The notes under the pieces are model-generated. The model was not told the DNA's origin, made no database searches, and saw only the letters and a program-made list of their open reading frames with translations. 64,000 bases of DNA from Collinsella sp. (GTDB taxonomy: Bacteria; Actinomycetota; Coriobacteriia; Coriobacteriales; Coriobacteriaceae). Positions 49,372-57,914 of this stretch are shown here, one piece after another. The DNA lies in assembly GCA_018368345.1 (NCBI GenBank), contig JAGZEK010000011.1:3248-67247 (forward strand), read 5' to 3'. How positions within the stretch are numbered: the first letter of the stretch is position 1; each line of letters begins with the position of its first letter. The translations under genes and the position numbers were made by a program.

Positions 49372-51009
49372 ATGCAACATATCGATCGGATTATCCGCTC
49401 CAAGAACGTCTTTACCGCGCAAGACGGCATCGATACCGCCCGCGAGCTGGCGATTGCCATCGCAGGCGACCGTATCGTCGCAGTCGGTGCGCCCGATGAC
49501 GTGATTGCCGCCGCGCCTGCCGCCACGCCGGTTATCGACTACGGCGAGCAGTTTGTCTGCCCAGGTTTCCATGACGCTCATCTGCACTTCTTCCATACCT
49601 CGGTCGGCTCCTCGCCGTACATGCTCATGGATATGGGCACGTCCGAGGCGGCGCTGGTGCAACATGCGCTCGAGTTTTCCCAGGACCTGCCCGACGACGC
49701 TTGGGTTGTGACGCAGGGCTGGCGCGACTACCGTTGGGACCCGCCCGAGCATCCAACCAAGGCGTCGCTCGATGCGGCTTTTCCTGATCGACCCTGTGTT
49801 ATGTACTCGGGCGACGGGCATACGTTGTGGCTCAACAGCCGCGCGCTCGAGGCACTCGGCGTGACGCGTGACAGCGAGCCGCCGGCGGGTGGCAGCTACG
49901 ACAAAGATGCAAATGGCGAGCTCACGGGTATTGCTCATGAGGCTGCGGCCATGCAGCTGCTGCCGCGCTGTCTTGAGTGGCTGGGGGAGGACCGTATCGC
50001 GAGCGCGTATGCCGACCAAATGAAACGCATGGCCGAGCAAGGCATTACCTCGATTTGCGACATGTCGCTCATGCCCATGCCAGGCTGCGATTTTATCCGC
50101 GACGACGTCTACGACAAACTGCAGGCAGCCGGCAAACTGGGCATCCGAGCCCATCTATTCCCCACACTGCTGGATGACCAATCGCGCTTAGAAGAACTGC
50201 AGACCCGCTACGCGAACAACGCGCTGCTCTCGGCGCCTGGTTTTAAGCAGTTCTTCGATGGCGTGTCGAGCGAACACACGGCATATCTCACCGAGCCCTA
50301 TACCAATCCGCGCTTCCCGGGCGACCAGGGCCGTCTGACGGTTCCGGCTGAGCGCATGCGCAAACTGGTTCTGGCGGCCGCGGAGCGCGGTCACACCGTG
50401 CGCATCCACGTCATTGGTGACGGTGCGATTCATGCCGCGCTGGATATCTTCGAGGAAGCGGCCGACCTGTACGGCCTGCCCCAGCACGGTCATAACACGC
50501 TTGAGCATCTGGAGAACCTCTTGCCCGAGGACATCGACCGCCTGCGCAAGCTCGACGTGGTTGCCTCGAGCCAGCCCTGCCATATCACGCTCGACCCGGG
50601 TGGTCCGGAGCGCGACCTGGGCTTGGAGCGCAGCCGCATCATGTGGCCGTTCGCAACCTATAAGCAGCGCGGCATTCGCCAAGCCTTCGGTACCGACAGC
50701 CCCATCACAGCTGTTACCAGCATGAACGTGCTCTACACGGCTATCACGCGCCAGGACCCCAAAAGCCACTGGCCCGAGGGCGGCTGGTTACCGAGCGAGC
50801 GCATCGATGCAGCAACGGCCCTGCGCAACTACACCCTGGGCAGCGCCTATGCAGCGGGCGACGAGCAAAACCTCGGTAGCTTGGAGCCCGGCAAGTATGC
50901 CGACCTGGTAGTCCTGGATCAAAACCCGCTCACCATCGACCCCCAAGAACTCCAAGCCACCAAAGTCCAAGCCACCTACCTAGCCGGTAACCTGATCTAC
51001 GAGCACTAA
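49372..51009 (+). CDS. YtcJ-like metal-dependent amidohydrolase
   Basis: 545 residues. GFHDAHLHF gives the HxH metal motif after a beta-rich N-terminal segment (AIAIAGDRIVAVGA). HTVRIHVIGDGAIHAALD and FGTDSPIT supply later His/Asp ligands, and the C-terminal SLEPGKYADLVVLDQNP completes the composite beta domain. This is the amidohydrolase 3 (YtcJ) layout, with broad and mostly unknown substrates. Three in-frame ATGs lie at 49360, 49366 and 49372, and I chose the last behind TGGGGA. It is divergent from the M20 gene; a giant hairpin follows it. Confidence 0.9.
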   Translation: MQHIDRIIRSKNVFTAQDGIDTARELAIAIAGDRIVAVGAPDDVIAAAPAATPVIDYGEQFVCPGFHDAHLHFFHTSVGSSPYMLMDMGTSEAALVQHALEFSQDLPDDAWVVTQGWRDYRWDPPEHPTKASLDAAFPDRPCVMYSGDGHTLWLNSRALEALGVTRDSEPPAGGSYDKDANGELTGIAHEAAAMQLLPRCLEWLGEDRIASAYADQMKRMAEQGITSICDMSLMPMPGCDFIRDDVYDKLQAAGKLGIRAHLFPTLLDDQSRLEELQTRYANNALLSAPGFKQFFDGVSSEHTAYLTEPYTNPRFPGDQGRLTVPAERMRKLVLAAAERGHTVRIHVIGDGAIHAALDIFEEAADLYGLPQHGHNTLEHLENLLPEDIDRLRKLDVVASSQPCHITLDPGGPERDLGLERSRIMWPFATYKQRGIRQAFGTDSPITAVTSMNVLYTAITRQDPKSHWPEGGWLPSERIDAATALRNYTLGSAYAAGDEQNLGSLEPGKYADLVVLDQNPLTIDPQELQATKVQATYLAGNLIYEH

Positions 51010-51041
51010 CCCCATCCGCATCGCCATTTTGCTGCACTGAC

Positions 51042-51252
51042 TTTTCTGAATGCCGGGCCCGAATTAGTTAACCTGCCTCCCGTGTGACTCCGGAGGGGCG
51101 GGGCATAAGGTTTATCGCGAGTTCCGCACGAGCCGAAGGCCACTTAATGTGGCCTTCGTGCGAGCAGGACTGCCCGAGCAGGAAACCTTATGCCCCGCCC
51201 CTCCGGAGCCACACGGGAGGCATCGCTAAGTTATCCCCCGGCATTCAGAAAA
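51042..51252. repeat. Giant imperfect inverted repeat (211 bp) between amidohydrolase gene and groES
   Basis: The whole stretch folds on itself: 51042-51057 pairs with 51237-51252 (16 bp), 51074-51086 with 51210-51222 (13 bp), 51088-51113 with 51183-51208 (26 bp, perfect) and 51134-51143 with 51149-51158 at the tip, with short mismatched bubbles between. No gene lies inside. It is far larger than an ordinary terminator. The rest of the gap to groES (51253-51389) holds a small hairpin, CGCGTGG/CCACGCG at 51349-51367, and no CIRCE-like operator. Confidence 0.9.
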
Positions 51253-51389
51253 TCTAAGTGCCAAAAAATAAGATTTTTTGACTCTGTGTTGTATAACCCG
51301 CCATTCGTGGGTACCATTCAACGCGTACGCAAACAAAAAGGGTTAATTCGCGTGGCATAACCACGCGGCCCAAAAAGGAGGAGACAAGC

Positions 51390-51683
51390 ATGTCGTCTTT
51401 GAAGCCGCTTGCAGATCGTGTTCTGGTCAAGCCCGACGAGGCCGAGCAGAAGACCGCTTCTGGTCTGTATATCGCTAGCAACGCCCAGGAGAAGCCGCAG
51501 CGCGGCACCATCGTTGCCGTTGGCGCCGGCAAGGTCAACGACAAGGGTGAGCGCATCCCCATGGACGTCAAGGTCGGTGACGTTGTCATCTATGGTAAGT
51601 TCGGTGGCAACGAGGTCAAGGTCGACGGCGAGAAGTATCTGCTGATGCGCGCCGACGACATCTACGCTGTCGTCGAGGCCTAG
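51390..51683 (+). CDS. groES: Co-chaperonin GroES
   Basis: 97 residues, the standard length. LKPLADRVLVKPDEAEQKTA is the conserved start, and the mobile loop TASGLYIASNAQEKPQ contacts GroEL. YGKFGGNEVKVDGEKYLLM is typical. It caps the GroEL folding chamber. AAGGAGGAG precedes the ATG. GroEL begins 96 bases later. Confidence 0.98.
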   Translation: MSSLKPLADRVLVKPDEAEQKTASGLYIASNAQEKPQRGTIVAVGAGKVNDKGERIPMDVKVGDVVIYGKFGGNEVKVDGEKYLLMRADDIYAVVEA

Positions 51684-51779
51684 TCTCGTCAGAATCTCTG
51701 ATTCGTCTTTGAACGCGCCCGCCGCATAGGACTCGGAAGCGGCGACGCGAGTCACATTTCTTTTGGAGGATTACCTACC

Positions 51780-53417
51780 ATGGCAAAGAACATTACGTTC
51801 AACACCGATGCCCGCGCTAAGCTCGCCAAGGGCGTCAACACCCTGGCCGACGCCGTTACCGTCACCATGGGCCCCAAGGGCCGCTACGTTGCGCTGCAGC
51901 GCACGTTCGGTGCCCCGACCATCACCAACGACGGCGTTTCTGTCGCTAAGGAGATTGAGCTCGAGGACAACATCGAGAACATGGGCGCCCAGCTGGTGAA
52001 GGAGGTCGCCACCAAGACCAACGACACCGTGGGTGACGGCACCACCACCGCAACCCTGCTCGCCCAGGCCATCGTCAACGACGGCCTGCGCAACGTCGCC
52101 GCTGGCGCCAACCCGCTGGCCATCCGTCGCGGCATCGACAAGGCCGTCAACGCCGCCGTCGCCGAGATGAAGAAGCAGGCCAAGCCGGTCGAGACCAAGG
52201 AGCAGATTGCTTCCGTCGGTACCATCTCTGCCGGTGACCCCGAGGTCGGCGAGAAGATCGCCGAGGCCATGGAGGTCGTGGGCAAGGACGGCGTCATCAC
52301 CGTCGAGGATTCCCAGACGTTCGACATCCAGATCGACACCGTCGAGGGCATGCAGTTCGACAAGGGCTATGTCTCCGCTTACTTCGTCACGGACAACGAC
52401 CGCATGGAGGCCGTGATGAAGGATCCGTACATCCTCATCACCGACCAGAAGATCTCCAGCGTCCAGGACATCATGCCCGTTCTCGAGGCTGTCCAGCGCG
52501 CTGGCCGTGGCCTGCTCATCATCGCTGAGGACATCGATGGCGAGGCTCTGCCTACCCTGGTCCTCAACAAGATCCGTGGCGCCCTCAACGTCTGCGCCGT
52601 CAAGGCCCCGGGCTACGGCGATCGCCGCAAGCGCATCCTGGAGGACATCGCCGTCCTCACCGGTGGCCAGGCTGCCCTGGACGAGCTGGGCGTGAAGGTC
52701 GCTGACATCACCGCCGATATGCTCGGTACCGCTAAGTCCGTCACCATCTCCAAGGACAACACCGTCGTCGTCGGCGGTGCTGGCTCCAAGGAGGCCATCG
52801 ACGCCCGTATCGCTCAGATCAAGGGCGAGATGGAGAACACCACCTCTGACTTCGACCGTGAGAAGCTCCAGGAGCGCCTGGCCAAGCTCTCCGGTGGCGT
52901 TGCCGTCATCAAGGTCGGCGCTGCTACCGAGTCCGAGCTCAAGGAGATCAAGCACCGCGTCGAGGACGCCCTGCAGGCTACCCGTGCTGCTGTCGAGGAG
53001 GGCATTGTCGCCGGCGGCGGCGTCGCCTTCATGGACGCTGCTCCTGCGCTCGACGCCGTTGAGCTTGACGACCCCGAGGAGAAGATCGGCGTCGACATCG
53101 TCAAGAAGGCTCTGACTGCTCCGGTCGCCACCATCGCCAAGAACGCTGGCTTTGAGGGCGCCGTCGTGGTCGACAAGGTTGCCGAGCTGCCCGCCGGCCA
53201 GGGTCTCAACTCTGCCAACGGCGAGTGGGGCGACATGATCGAGATGGGCGTCCTCGACCCCGTCAAGGTCAGCCGCGTCACCCTGCAGAACGCTGCTTCT
53301 GTCGCCAGCCTGATTCTTATCACCGAGGCTACCGTCTCCGATGTGCCCAAGAACACTCAGCTTGAGGACGCTATCGCTGCTGCTACCGCTGGTCAGCAGG
53401 GCGGCGGTATGTACTAA
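51780..53417 (+). CDS. groEL: Chaperonin GroEL
   Basis: 545 residues. ATP-driven folding chamber subunit. VTMGPKGRYVALQR and NDTVGDGTTTATLLAQAI are the nucleotide-binding motifs, VEEGIVAGGGVAF and the C-terminal GGGMY tail are canonical. TGGAGG precedes the ATG. It follows groES in the classical operon. Codon use is biased to the most common codons, as expected for a highly expressed gene. A giant hairpin begins 27 bases after the stop. Confidence 0.98.
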   Translation: MAKNITFNTDARAKLAKGVNTLADAVTVTMGPKGRYVALQRTFGAPTITNDGVSVAKEIELEDNIENMGAQLVKEVATKTNDTVGDGTTTATLLAQAIVNDGLRNVAAGANPLAIRRGIDKAVNAAVAEMKKQAKPVETKEQIASVGTISAGDPEVGEKIAEAMEVVGKDGVITVEDSQTFDIQIDTVEGMQFDKGYVSAYFVTDNDRMEAVMKDPYILITDQKISSVQDIMPVLEAVQRAGRGLLIIAEDIDGEALPTLVLNKIRGALNVCAVKAPGYGDRRKRILEDIAVLTGGQAALDELGVKVADITADMLGTAKSVTISKDNTVVVGGAGSKEAIDARIAQIKGEMENTTSDFDREKLQERLAKLSGGVAVIKVGAATESELKEIKHRVEDALQATRAAVEEGIVAGGGVAFMDAAPALDAVELDDPEEKIGVDIVKKALTAPVATIAKNAGFEGAVVVDKVAELPAGQGLNSANGEWGDMIEMGVLDPVKVSRVTLQNAASVASLILITEATVSDVPKNTQLEDAIAAATAGQQGGGMY

Positions 53418-53443
53418 GGCCGACAAGGTCTAGAACTCCCACC

Positions 53444-53588
53444 GGGAATCCGGGGGCGTGACGGGGGCTTCTCTCCGGAACGTCCTCGGACATGCAAAGA
53501 GGCTCCGCATCGCGCTTCGCGCTGCGGAGCCTCTTTGCGTCCTGCGGAATGTTCCGGAGAGAAGCCCCCGTCACGCCCCCGGATTCCC
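53444..53588. repeat. Giant hairpin (145 bp) after groEL
   Basis: The outer arms 53444-53481 and 53551-53588 are perfectly complementary over 38 bp. A symmetrical 12 x 12 internal loop follows (GTCCTCGGACAT and GTCCTGCGGAAT). Then 53494-53509 pairs perfectly with 53523-53538, capped by GCGC-TTC-GCGC. It is too long for a simple terminator and has no T run. No coding frame makes sense in it. Confidence 0.92.
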
Positions 53589-53647
53589 TGCGTTTACGGC
53601 CTTGAGGTCGGCGGGCGGAGAAGGACGTGGTCGATAGGGATACGTGT

Positions 53648-53810
53648 CCCCTTCGCTGTTTCGCGCTTTGCGCGAAAGGCGCGCTACTTTGGGATGGATG
53701 GGGAACGTGGTTGTTGCGGTGGCTTTTCCCTTTTGCTGTTTCGCGGCTTTGCCGCGAAAAGCGCAGCACTTTGGGATGGGCGGGTACGTTATTGTCGCGC
53801 TGCTCTGTCC
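53648..53810. repeat. Two tandem ~81-bp repeats with hairpin cores
   Basis: Copies start near 53648 and 53729. Each has CTGTTTCGCG, then CTTTG, then CGCGAAA (a hairpin), followed by ACTTTGGGATGG and a GTACGT/GAACGT plus TTGTTGCG-like end. The two copies differ at many positions, so duplication is old or they are independent members of a family. No gene is seen in 53418-53900. Confidence 0.65.
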
Positions 53811-53900
53811 CGGCCGCATTTCTAGAGCGTTTCCCCCGCCATAAATTACCCTTGGCATACTTGCGCGAAAGCCTACTGGTGCTACACTTGCAATTGCTGT

Positions 53901-54081
53901 TTCAGGGCGGGGTGAAATTCCCCACTGGCGGTAAATCGGGCGGTGCTAAAGGGGTGCCGTGGCGCAGGCGAGGTGCCTGCGGCCGAGCCGATGAGTCCGC
54001 GACCCGTGTGTGCGTTGGTTCGCATGCCGGCTGAACTGGTGAGATCCCAGTACCAACGGTTAGAGTCCGGATGAAAGAGGC
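53901..54081 (+). promoter_or_regulatory. FMN riboswitch (RFN element)
   Basis: All conserved blocks of the RFN element are present: TTCAGGGCGGGGTGAAATTC at 53901, CCCCACTGGCGGTAAAT, a variable stem, GCCGAGCCGATGAGTC-like joining, CTGGTGAGATCCCAG and CGGTTAGAGTCCGGATGAAA near the 3' end. It binds flavin mononucleotide. Its 3' edge comes within about ten bases of the ribU start codon, so control is probably at ribosome access, lowering riboflavin uptake when FMN is abundant. Confidence 0.95.
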
Positions 54082-54091
54082 AGGTGATCTT

Positions 54092-54682
54092 ATGTCTGAA
54101 CAGTCGCAGCATATCCATTTTGAGAACACGAATAGGTGGAGCACCAAACAGCTCGTTACCATGGCGCTGATGTGTGCCTTGGGCGCCCTGTTTATGTACG
54201 TGCAGCTGCCTATCCTTCCTTCGGCGCCGTTTTTGACGTATGACCCGTCGCTGGTGCCGGCGATGGTGTGCGGTTTTGCGTATGGTCCTGGCGCCGGTAC
54301 TGCTGTTGCCGCTATGGCGATTGTTATCCATGCGCTTACCACGGGCGATTGGGTCGGCGCACTTATGAACCTGGTTGCTACGCTGGGCTACATTCTGCCC
54401 GCGGCTATCGTGTACCAGAAGATGCATACCTATAAGGGTGCCGTGATTGGTCTGGTGCTCGGCGTCATTGCCGCTACGGCGTTGTCTATGGTCGCAAACC
54501 TTACCATTGGCGTATGGTTCTGGTATGGCTCGGTCGATGTGATCGCCCCGCTTATGATTCCTGCCGTGCTGCCGTTCAACCTTATCAAGACCGTGCTTAA
54601 CTCGGTGTTGACGCTAGCGGTGTATAAAGCAGTCTCCAACCTCATCACGCCTAAAAAGGACCAGGTCAAAGGCCGCGCATGA
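54092..54682 (+). CDS. ribU: Riboflavin ECF transporter S component
   Basis: 196 residues with about six membrane helices. The N-terminal TKQLVTMALMCALGALFMYV is the conserved helix that contacts EcfT in S components, and the riboswitch upstream identifies the ligand as riboflavin or FMN. ATG 54092 follows CAGGTGATCTT. A start at 54071 lies inside the riboswitch and is rejected. It overlaps the ATPase gene by 4 bases, so ligand capture and energising modules are co-translated. Confidence 0.93.
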   Translation: MSEQSQHIHFENTNRWSTKQLVTMALMCALGALFMYVQLPILPSAPFLTYDPSLVPAMVCGFAYGPGAGTAVAAMAIVIHALTTGDWVGALMNLVATLGYILPAAIVYQKMHTYKGAVIGLVLGVIAATALSMVANLTIGVWFWYGSVDVIAPLMIPAVLPFNLIKTVLNSVLTLAVYKAVSNLITPKKDQVKGRA

Positions 54683-56583
54683 TTGAGTGTCGGGGCGTTT
54701 CCTTTAGCTATGACGGTGCCGTGTCGGCGCTCGACGGTGTCGATCTGAACATCGAGGACGGGGAGTTTTTCTGCATCCTCGGTGGCAATGGGTCGGGCAA
54801 GTCGACGTTTGCCAAGCATCTGAATGCGCTGCTGCAGCCCGATGCGGGCACGGTACGTATCAACGGTATGGATGCGTCCGATCCCGAGCTGGTCTACGAC
54901 ATTCGTTCGACCGCAGGCATGGTGTTCCAGAATCCCGACGACCGGCTGGTGGCAACGCTTGTCGAAGATGACGTTGCGTTCGGTCCCGAAAACCTTGGCG
55001 TTCCATCGGCGCAAATTGCGCAGCGCGTACGCGAGGCGCTGAAGGGCGTGGGCCTGGTGGGCTTTGAGCGCCACGAGACCCATGCGCTCTCGGGTGGCCA
55101 AAAGCAACGCGTGGCGCTTGCTGGCGTGCTTGCCATGGAACCGCGCGTGCTCATCTTGGATGAGGCTTCCTCGATGCTCGATCCGCGTGGACGCAAGGGC
55201 CTCATGAAGGCTTGTCGCGCGTTGCATGATCGTGGCATGACCATCGTGATGATTACGCACTTTATGGAAGAGGCCGCCGAGGCCGATCGTGTCGCGGTGT
55301 TTCGGGCGGGGCGCGTTGCCATGCTCGGTACGCCCGAGGAAATCTTGACACGGGCGGACGAACTTGCGCAGTTCAACCTGGATATGCCGGCGTCGTGCTG
55401 CTTGGGCACGGCGCTTCGTGCGAAGGGCGTGCCCGTTCATGCGCAGGTGCGCGAGGTGGATATGGTCGCCGAGGTTGCGCAGGTATATGCCGACCGGAGT
55501 GAGGCGGGCACCGCGGGGCAGCCTTCCGCGTTCCAGTCGGAAATCGCTGACGGCACTATTCCGGCAGACAACGAGGACAACGCGTCGGAGCCTGTTATCG
55601 AGCTATCTCATGTTTCGTACAGTTATTCGCTCAGCCCGCGCGAGCGCCGTCGCTGGCATAAGCGCTCGGCCGCTGCGGGCAAATCGAACAAACAGGCTCT
55701 TTGGGGAAACGACCCCAGGAGTCCGTGGGCACTGCGTGATGTATCGCTGACGGTGCGTCGTGGCGAGTTCCTGGGGCTAGCGGGCCATACCGGTTCGGGT
55801 AAATCCACACTGGTCCAGCACCTCAACGGATTAATCCGCCCGCAGGAGGGGAGCGTTTGCGCGTTGGGGCTCGACTTGGTAAACAAGAAAGATGCCGCCG
55901 CGGTTAAGGCAAAGGTCGGCGTGGTGTTTCAGTATCCAGAGCGTCAGCTGTTTGCCGAGACCGTGGCGCAGGACGTGGCGTTTGGTCCGCGTAACCTTGG
56001 CTTGTCGCAGGCCGAGGTCGCCCGCCGCGTTGAGTCATCGCTCGCGCGCGTGGGCCTCGACCTGGCTACGGTGGGCGACAAGAACCCCTTTGAGCTCTCC
56101 GGCGGGCAGCAGCGGCGCGTGGCGTTTGCTGGCGTGCTTGCCATGGAGCCCGAGGTCCTGGTGCTCGATGAGCCCATGGCAGGGCTCGATCCGGCGGCGC
56201 GCAGTGATTTCCTGGAGCTCATCGATCGGCTTCACCATGGGGGCCTGACCGTCGTCATGGTCTCGCACAGTATGGATGACCTTGCCAATTGCTGCGACCG
56301 TATTGTCGTGATGAACGAGGGCGAGGTGTTTGCCGAGGGCAGGCCCGCTCAGGTTTTTGCGCATGCCGATGAGCTTAAATCAATCGGCTTGGGTGTTCCC
56401 GCTGCCCAGCGCATGGCGCTGGCGCTTGCGAAGGCAGGCGTGCCGCTGCGCTTTGACGGCCTCTATACGGTTGAGTCGCTGACAGACGAGTTGGTGGACC
56501 TGCTAATCGGTCGCTCGGACGGTCCTTCTAACGTCGCGGACATTGCTAAATCCAAGACGGTCGCGCGAGAGGAGGGCTGCTAA
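54679..56583 (+). CDS. Fused ECF transporter ATPase (EcfA1-EcfA2 in one chain)
   Basis: 634 residues with two complete ABC ATPase domains. The first (about 1-240) has GGNGSGKST, LSGGQKQR and LILDEASSMLDP. The second (about 305-580) has GHTGSGKST, LSGGQQRR and LVLDEPMAGLDP. The linker (about 240-300) is acidic, and the second domain carries a basic insertion (SPRERRRWHKRSAAAGKSNK) before its first strand proper. Normally EcfA1 and EcfA2 are separate proteins forming a heterodimer. In the first domain the usual Pro of DEP is Ala. It overlaps ribU and ecfT, so it is in one operon with them. Confidence 0.95.
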   Translation: MIECRGVSFSYDGAVSALDGVDLNIEDGEFFCILGGNGSGKSTFAKHLNALLQPDAGTVRINGMDASDPELVYDIRSTAGMVFQNPDDRLVATLVEDDVAFGPENLGVPSAQIAQRVREALKGVGLVGFERHETHALSGGQKQRVALAGVLAMEPRVLILDEASSMLDPRGRKGLMKACRALHDRGMTIVMITHFMEEAAEADRVAVFRAGRVAMLGTPEEILTRADELAQFNLDMPASCCLGTALRAKGVPVHAQVREVDMVAEVAQVYADRSEAGTAGQPSAFQSEIADGTIPADNEDNASEPVIELSHVSYSYSLSPRERRRWHKRSAAAGKSNKQALWGNDPRSPWALRDVSLTVRRGEFLGLAGHTGSGKSTLVQHLNGLIRPQEGSVCALGLDLVNKKDAAAVKAKVGVVFQYPERQLFAETVAQDVAFGPRNLGLSQAEVARRVESSLARVGLDLATVGDKNPFELSGGQQRRVAFAGVLAMEPEVLVLDEPMAGLDPAARSDFLELIDRLHHGGLTVVMVSHSMDDLANCCDRIVVMNEGEVFAEGRPAQVFAHADELKSIGLGVPAAQRMALALAKAGVPLRFDGLYTVESLTDELVDLLIGRSDGPSNVADIAKSKTVAREEGC

Positions 56584-57383
56584 TGGAGGCGTTTTCGTTT
56601 GGCAGCTACTATCCCGGCGATAGTGCAATCCACCGCCTGGACCCGCGAACTAAGTTGCTCTTGGGCTTTGTGTTTCTGATCACGACGCTCACGGTCAGTA
56701 GCTTCCGCGGACTGGTCCCGGTCGCAATCTTCGTTGTCCTGATCTATACCGTGTCTCGGGTGCCGGCTCGTCGCGTCCTGTCATCGATGGCGCCGCTGCT
56801 GGCGATCGTCGCGGTGGTCGCGGTGCTCAACCTGTTTTCCGACCAGAGCGGGCGCATCCTGTGGCAGCTCGGCTTTTTGCAGATAAGCGAGGGCTCGCTG
56901 CATTCCGCTGCCTTTATGGCGTGCCGCCTGACCTTGATGATGGCCGGTATGAGCGCTATCACGCTCACCACACCGACGCTCGACCTCACCGCGGGTTTTG
57001 AGCGCCTGCTCGCGCCGTTTGCGCGTGTGGGACTTCCTGCGCACGAGCTCGGTATGATCATGGGTATCGCGCTGCGCTTTATGCCGCAGTTTGCCACCGA
57101 GATGAAGCAGACGGCCGATGCGCAGGCGAGCCGCGGTGCGCGCGTGACGGGAGGCCCGCTCGGCGGCGTGCGTATGCTCGGCAGTGTGGCGATTCCGCTG
57201 TTCACGGGCGTGTTCCGTCATGCCGAGACGTTGTCTGCCGCCATGGATGCCCGTTGCTATCATGGCGAGCAGGGCCGCACGCGTCTGCATGCGCTTGCAT
57301 TTGGCCGCGGCGATGCGTTGGCGGCGGTGGTGACGGCGTTGCTGCTCATCTGCGTCATCGTCATCAATCTTCAACTTGTTTAG
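56583..57383 (+). CDS. ecfT: ECF transporter transmembrane component EcfT
   Basis: 266 residues with about five membrane helices. SAIHRLDPRTKLLLGFVFL is the conserved start. The coupling helices carry ASRGARVTGGPL (the Ala-Arg-Gly motif that docks on the ATPases) and the paired motif near MDARCYHGEQGRTRL. Its start overlaps the ATPase stop (TAATG). Together with RibU and the fused ATPase it makes a complete riboflavin importer. It could also serve other S components elsewhere in the genome. Confidence 0.95.
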   Translation: MEAFSFGSYYPGDSAIHRLDPRTKLLLGFVFLITTLTVSSFRGLVPVAIFVVLIYTVSRVPARRVLSSMAPLLAIVAVVAVLNLFSDQSGRILWQLGFLQISEGSLHSAAFMACRLTLMMAGMSAITLTTPTLDLTAGFERLLAPFARVGLPAHELGMIMGIALRFMPQFATEMKQTADAQASRGARVTGGPLGGVRMLGSVAIPLFTGVFRHAETLSAAMDARCYHGEQGRTRLHALAFGRGDALAAVVTALLLICVIVINLQLV

Positions 57384-57413
57384 GCGCGATTCGAGTGCAG
57401 GAAAGGGGTCCCT

Positions 57414-57860
57414 ATGACCGACAACGACCGCACGGCGCAGCTCGAGCGCGCCTGTTCGTATCTTAGGCGTATTCCGGCGTGGTATCTCGCCACGATTGAC
57501 GTGACGGACGGACATCAGCCGCGCGTGAGGCCGTTTTCGTTTGCCATGGTCGATGATGGCAAGCTGTGGTTTTGCACCTCGCGCGATAAGGACGTGTGGG
57601 CCGAGCTTAGCGCGAACCCCAAGTTTGAGGTTTCGGGTTGGAAACCGGGGGAGTGTTGGATTGTGCTGACTGGCGAGGCCGCGCTCGAGGACGACGCGGT
57701 CGTGAGCGACCGGGTGCGCCAAGCCGGCTTTAAGCACATGGTGGGCATCGGAGAAGACCACGAGGGCGCCAACGACGGTCGCCTTGCGTTTTTCTCGGTG
57801 CGCAATATCGCCGCCCGCTTCTGTGATATCGACGGCAGCGAGGAGCGCCTGGAGCTTTAG
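57414..57860 (+). CDS. Pyridoxamine 5'-phosphate oxidase-like flavoprotein, copy 1
   Basis: 148 residues with the split-barrel FMN-binding pattern: YLRRIPAWYLATIDVTDGHQ, PRVRPFSFAMVDDGKLWFCT, then KDVWAELSANPKFEVSGW. The family binds FMN or F420 and acts as a small oxidoreductase, and true PNPOx activity is unlikely without the C-terminal extension. GAAAGGGG precedes the ATG, 30 bases after ecfT, so it is in the FMN-riboswitch operon. A paralogue follows. Confidence 0.88.
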   Translation: MTDNDRTAQLERACSYLRRIPAWYLATIDVTDGHQPRVRPFSFAMVDDGKLWFCTSRDKDVWAELSANPKFEVSGWKPGECWIVLTGEAALEDDAVVSDRVRQAGFKHMVGIGEDHEGANDGRLAFFSVRNIAARFCDIDGSEERLEL

Positions 57861-57914
57861 CCCTAGGGTAGCTAAAACAGCCCCGACCCAAAAAGACTAG
57901 TGCCAGGAGGACAC

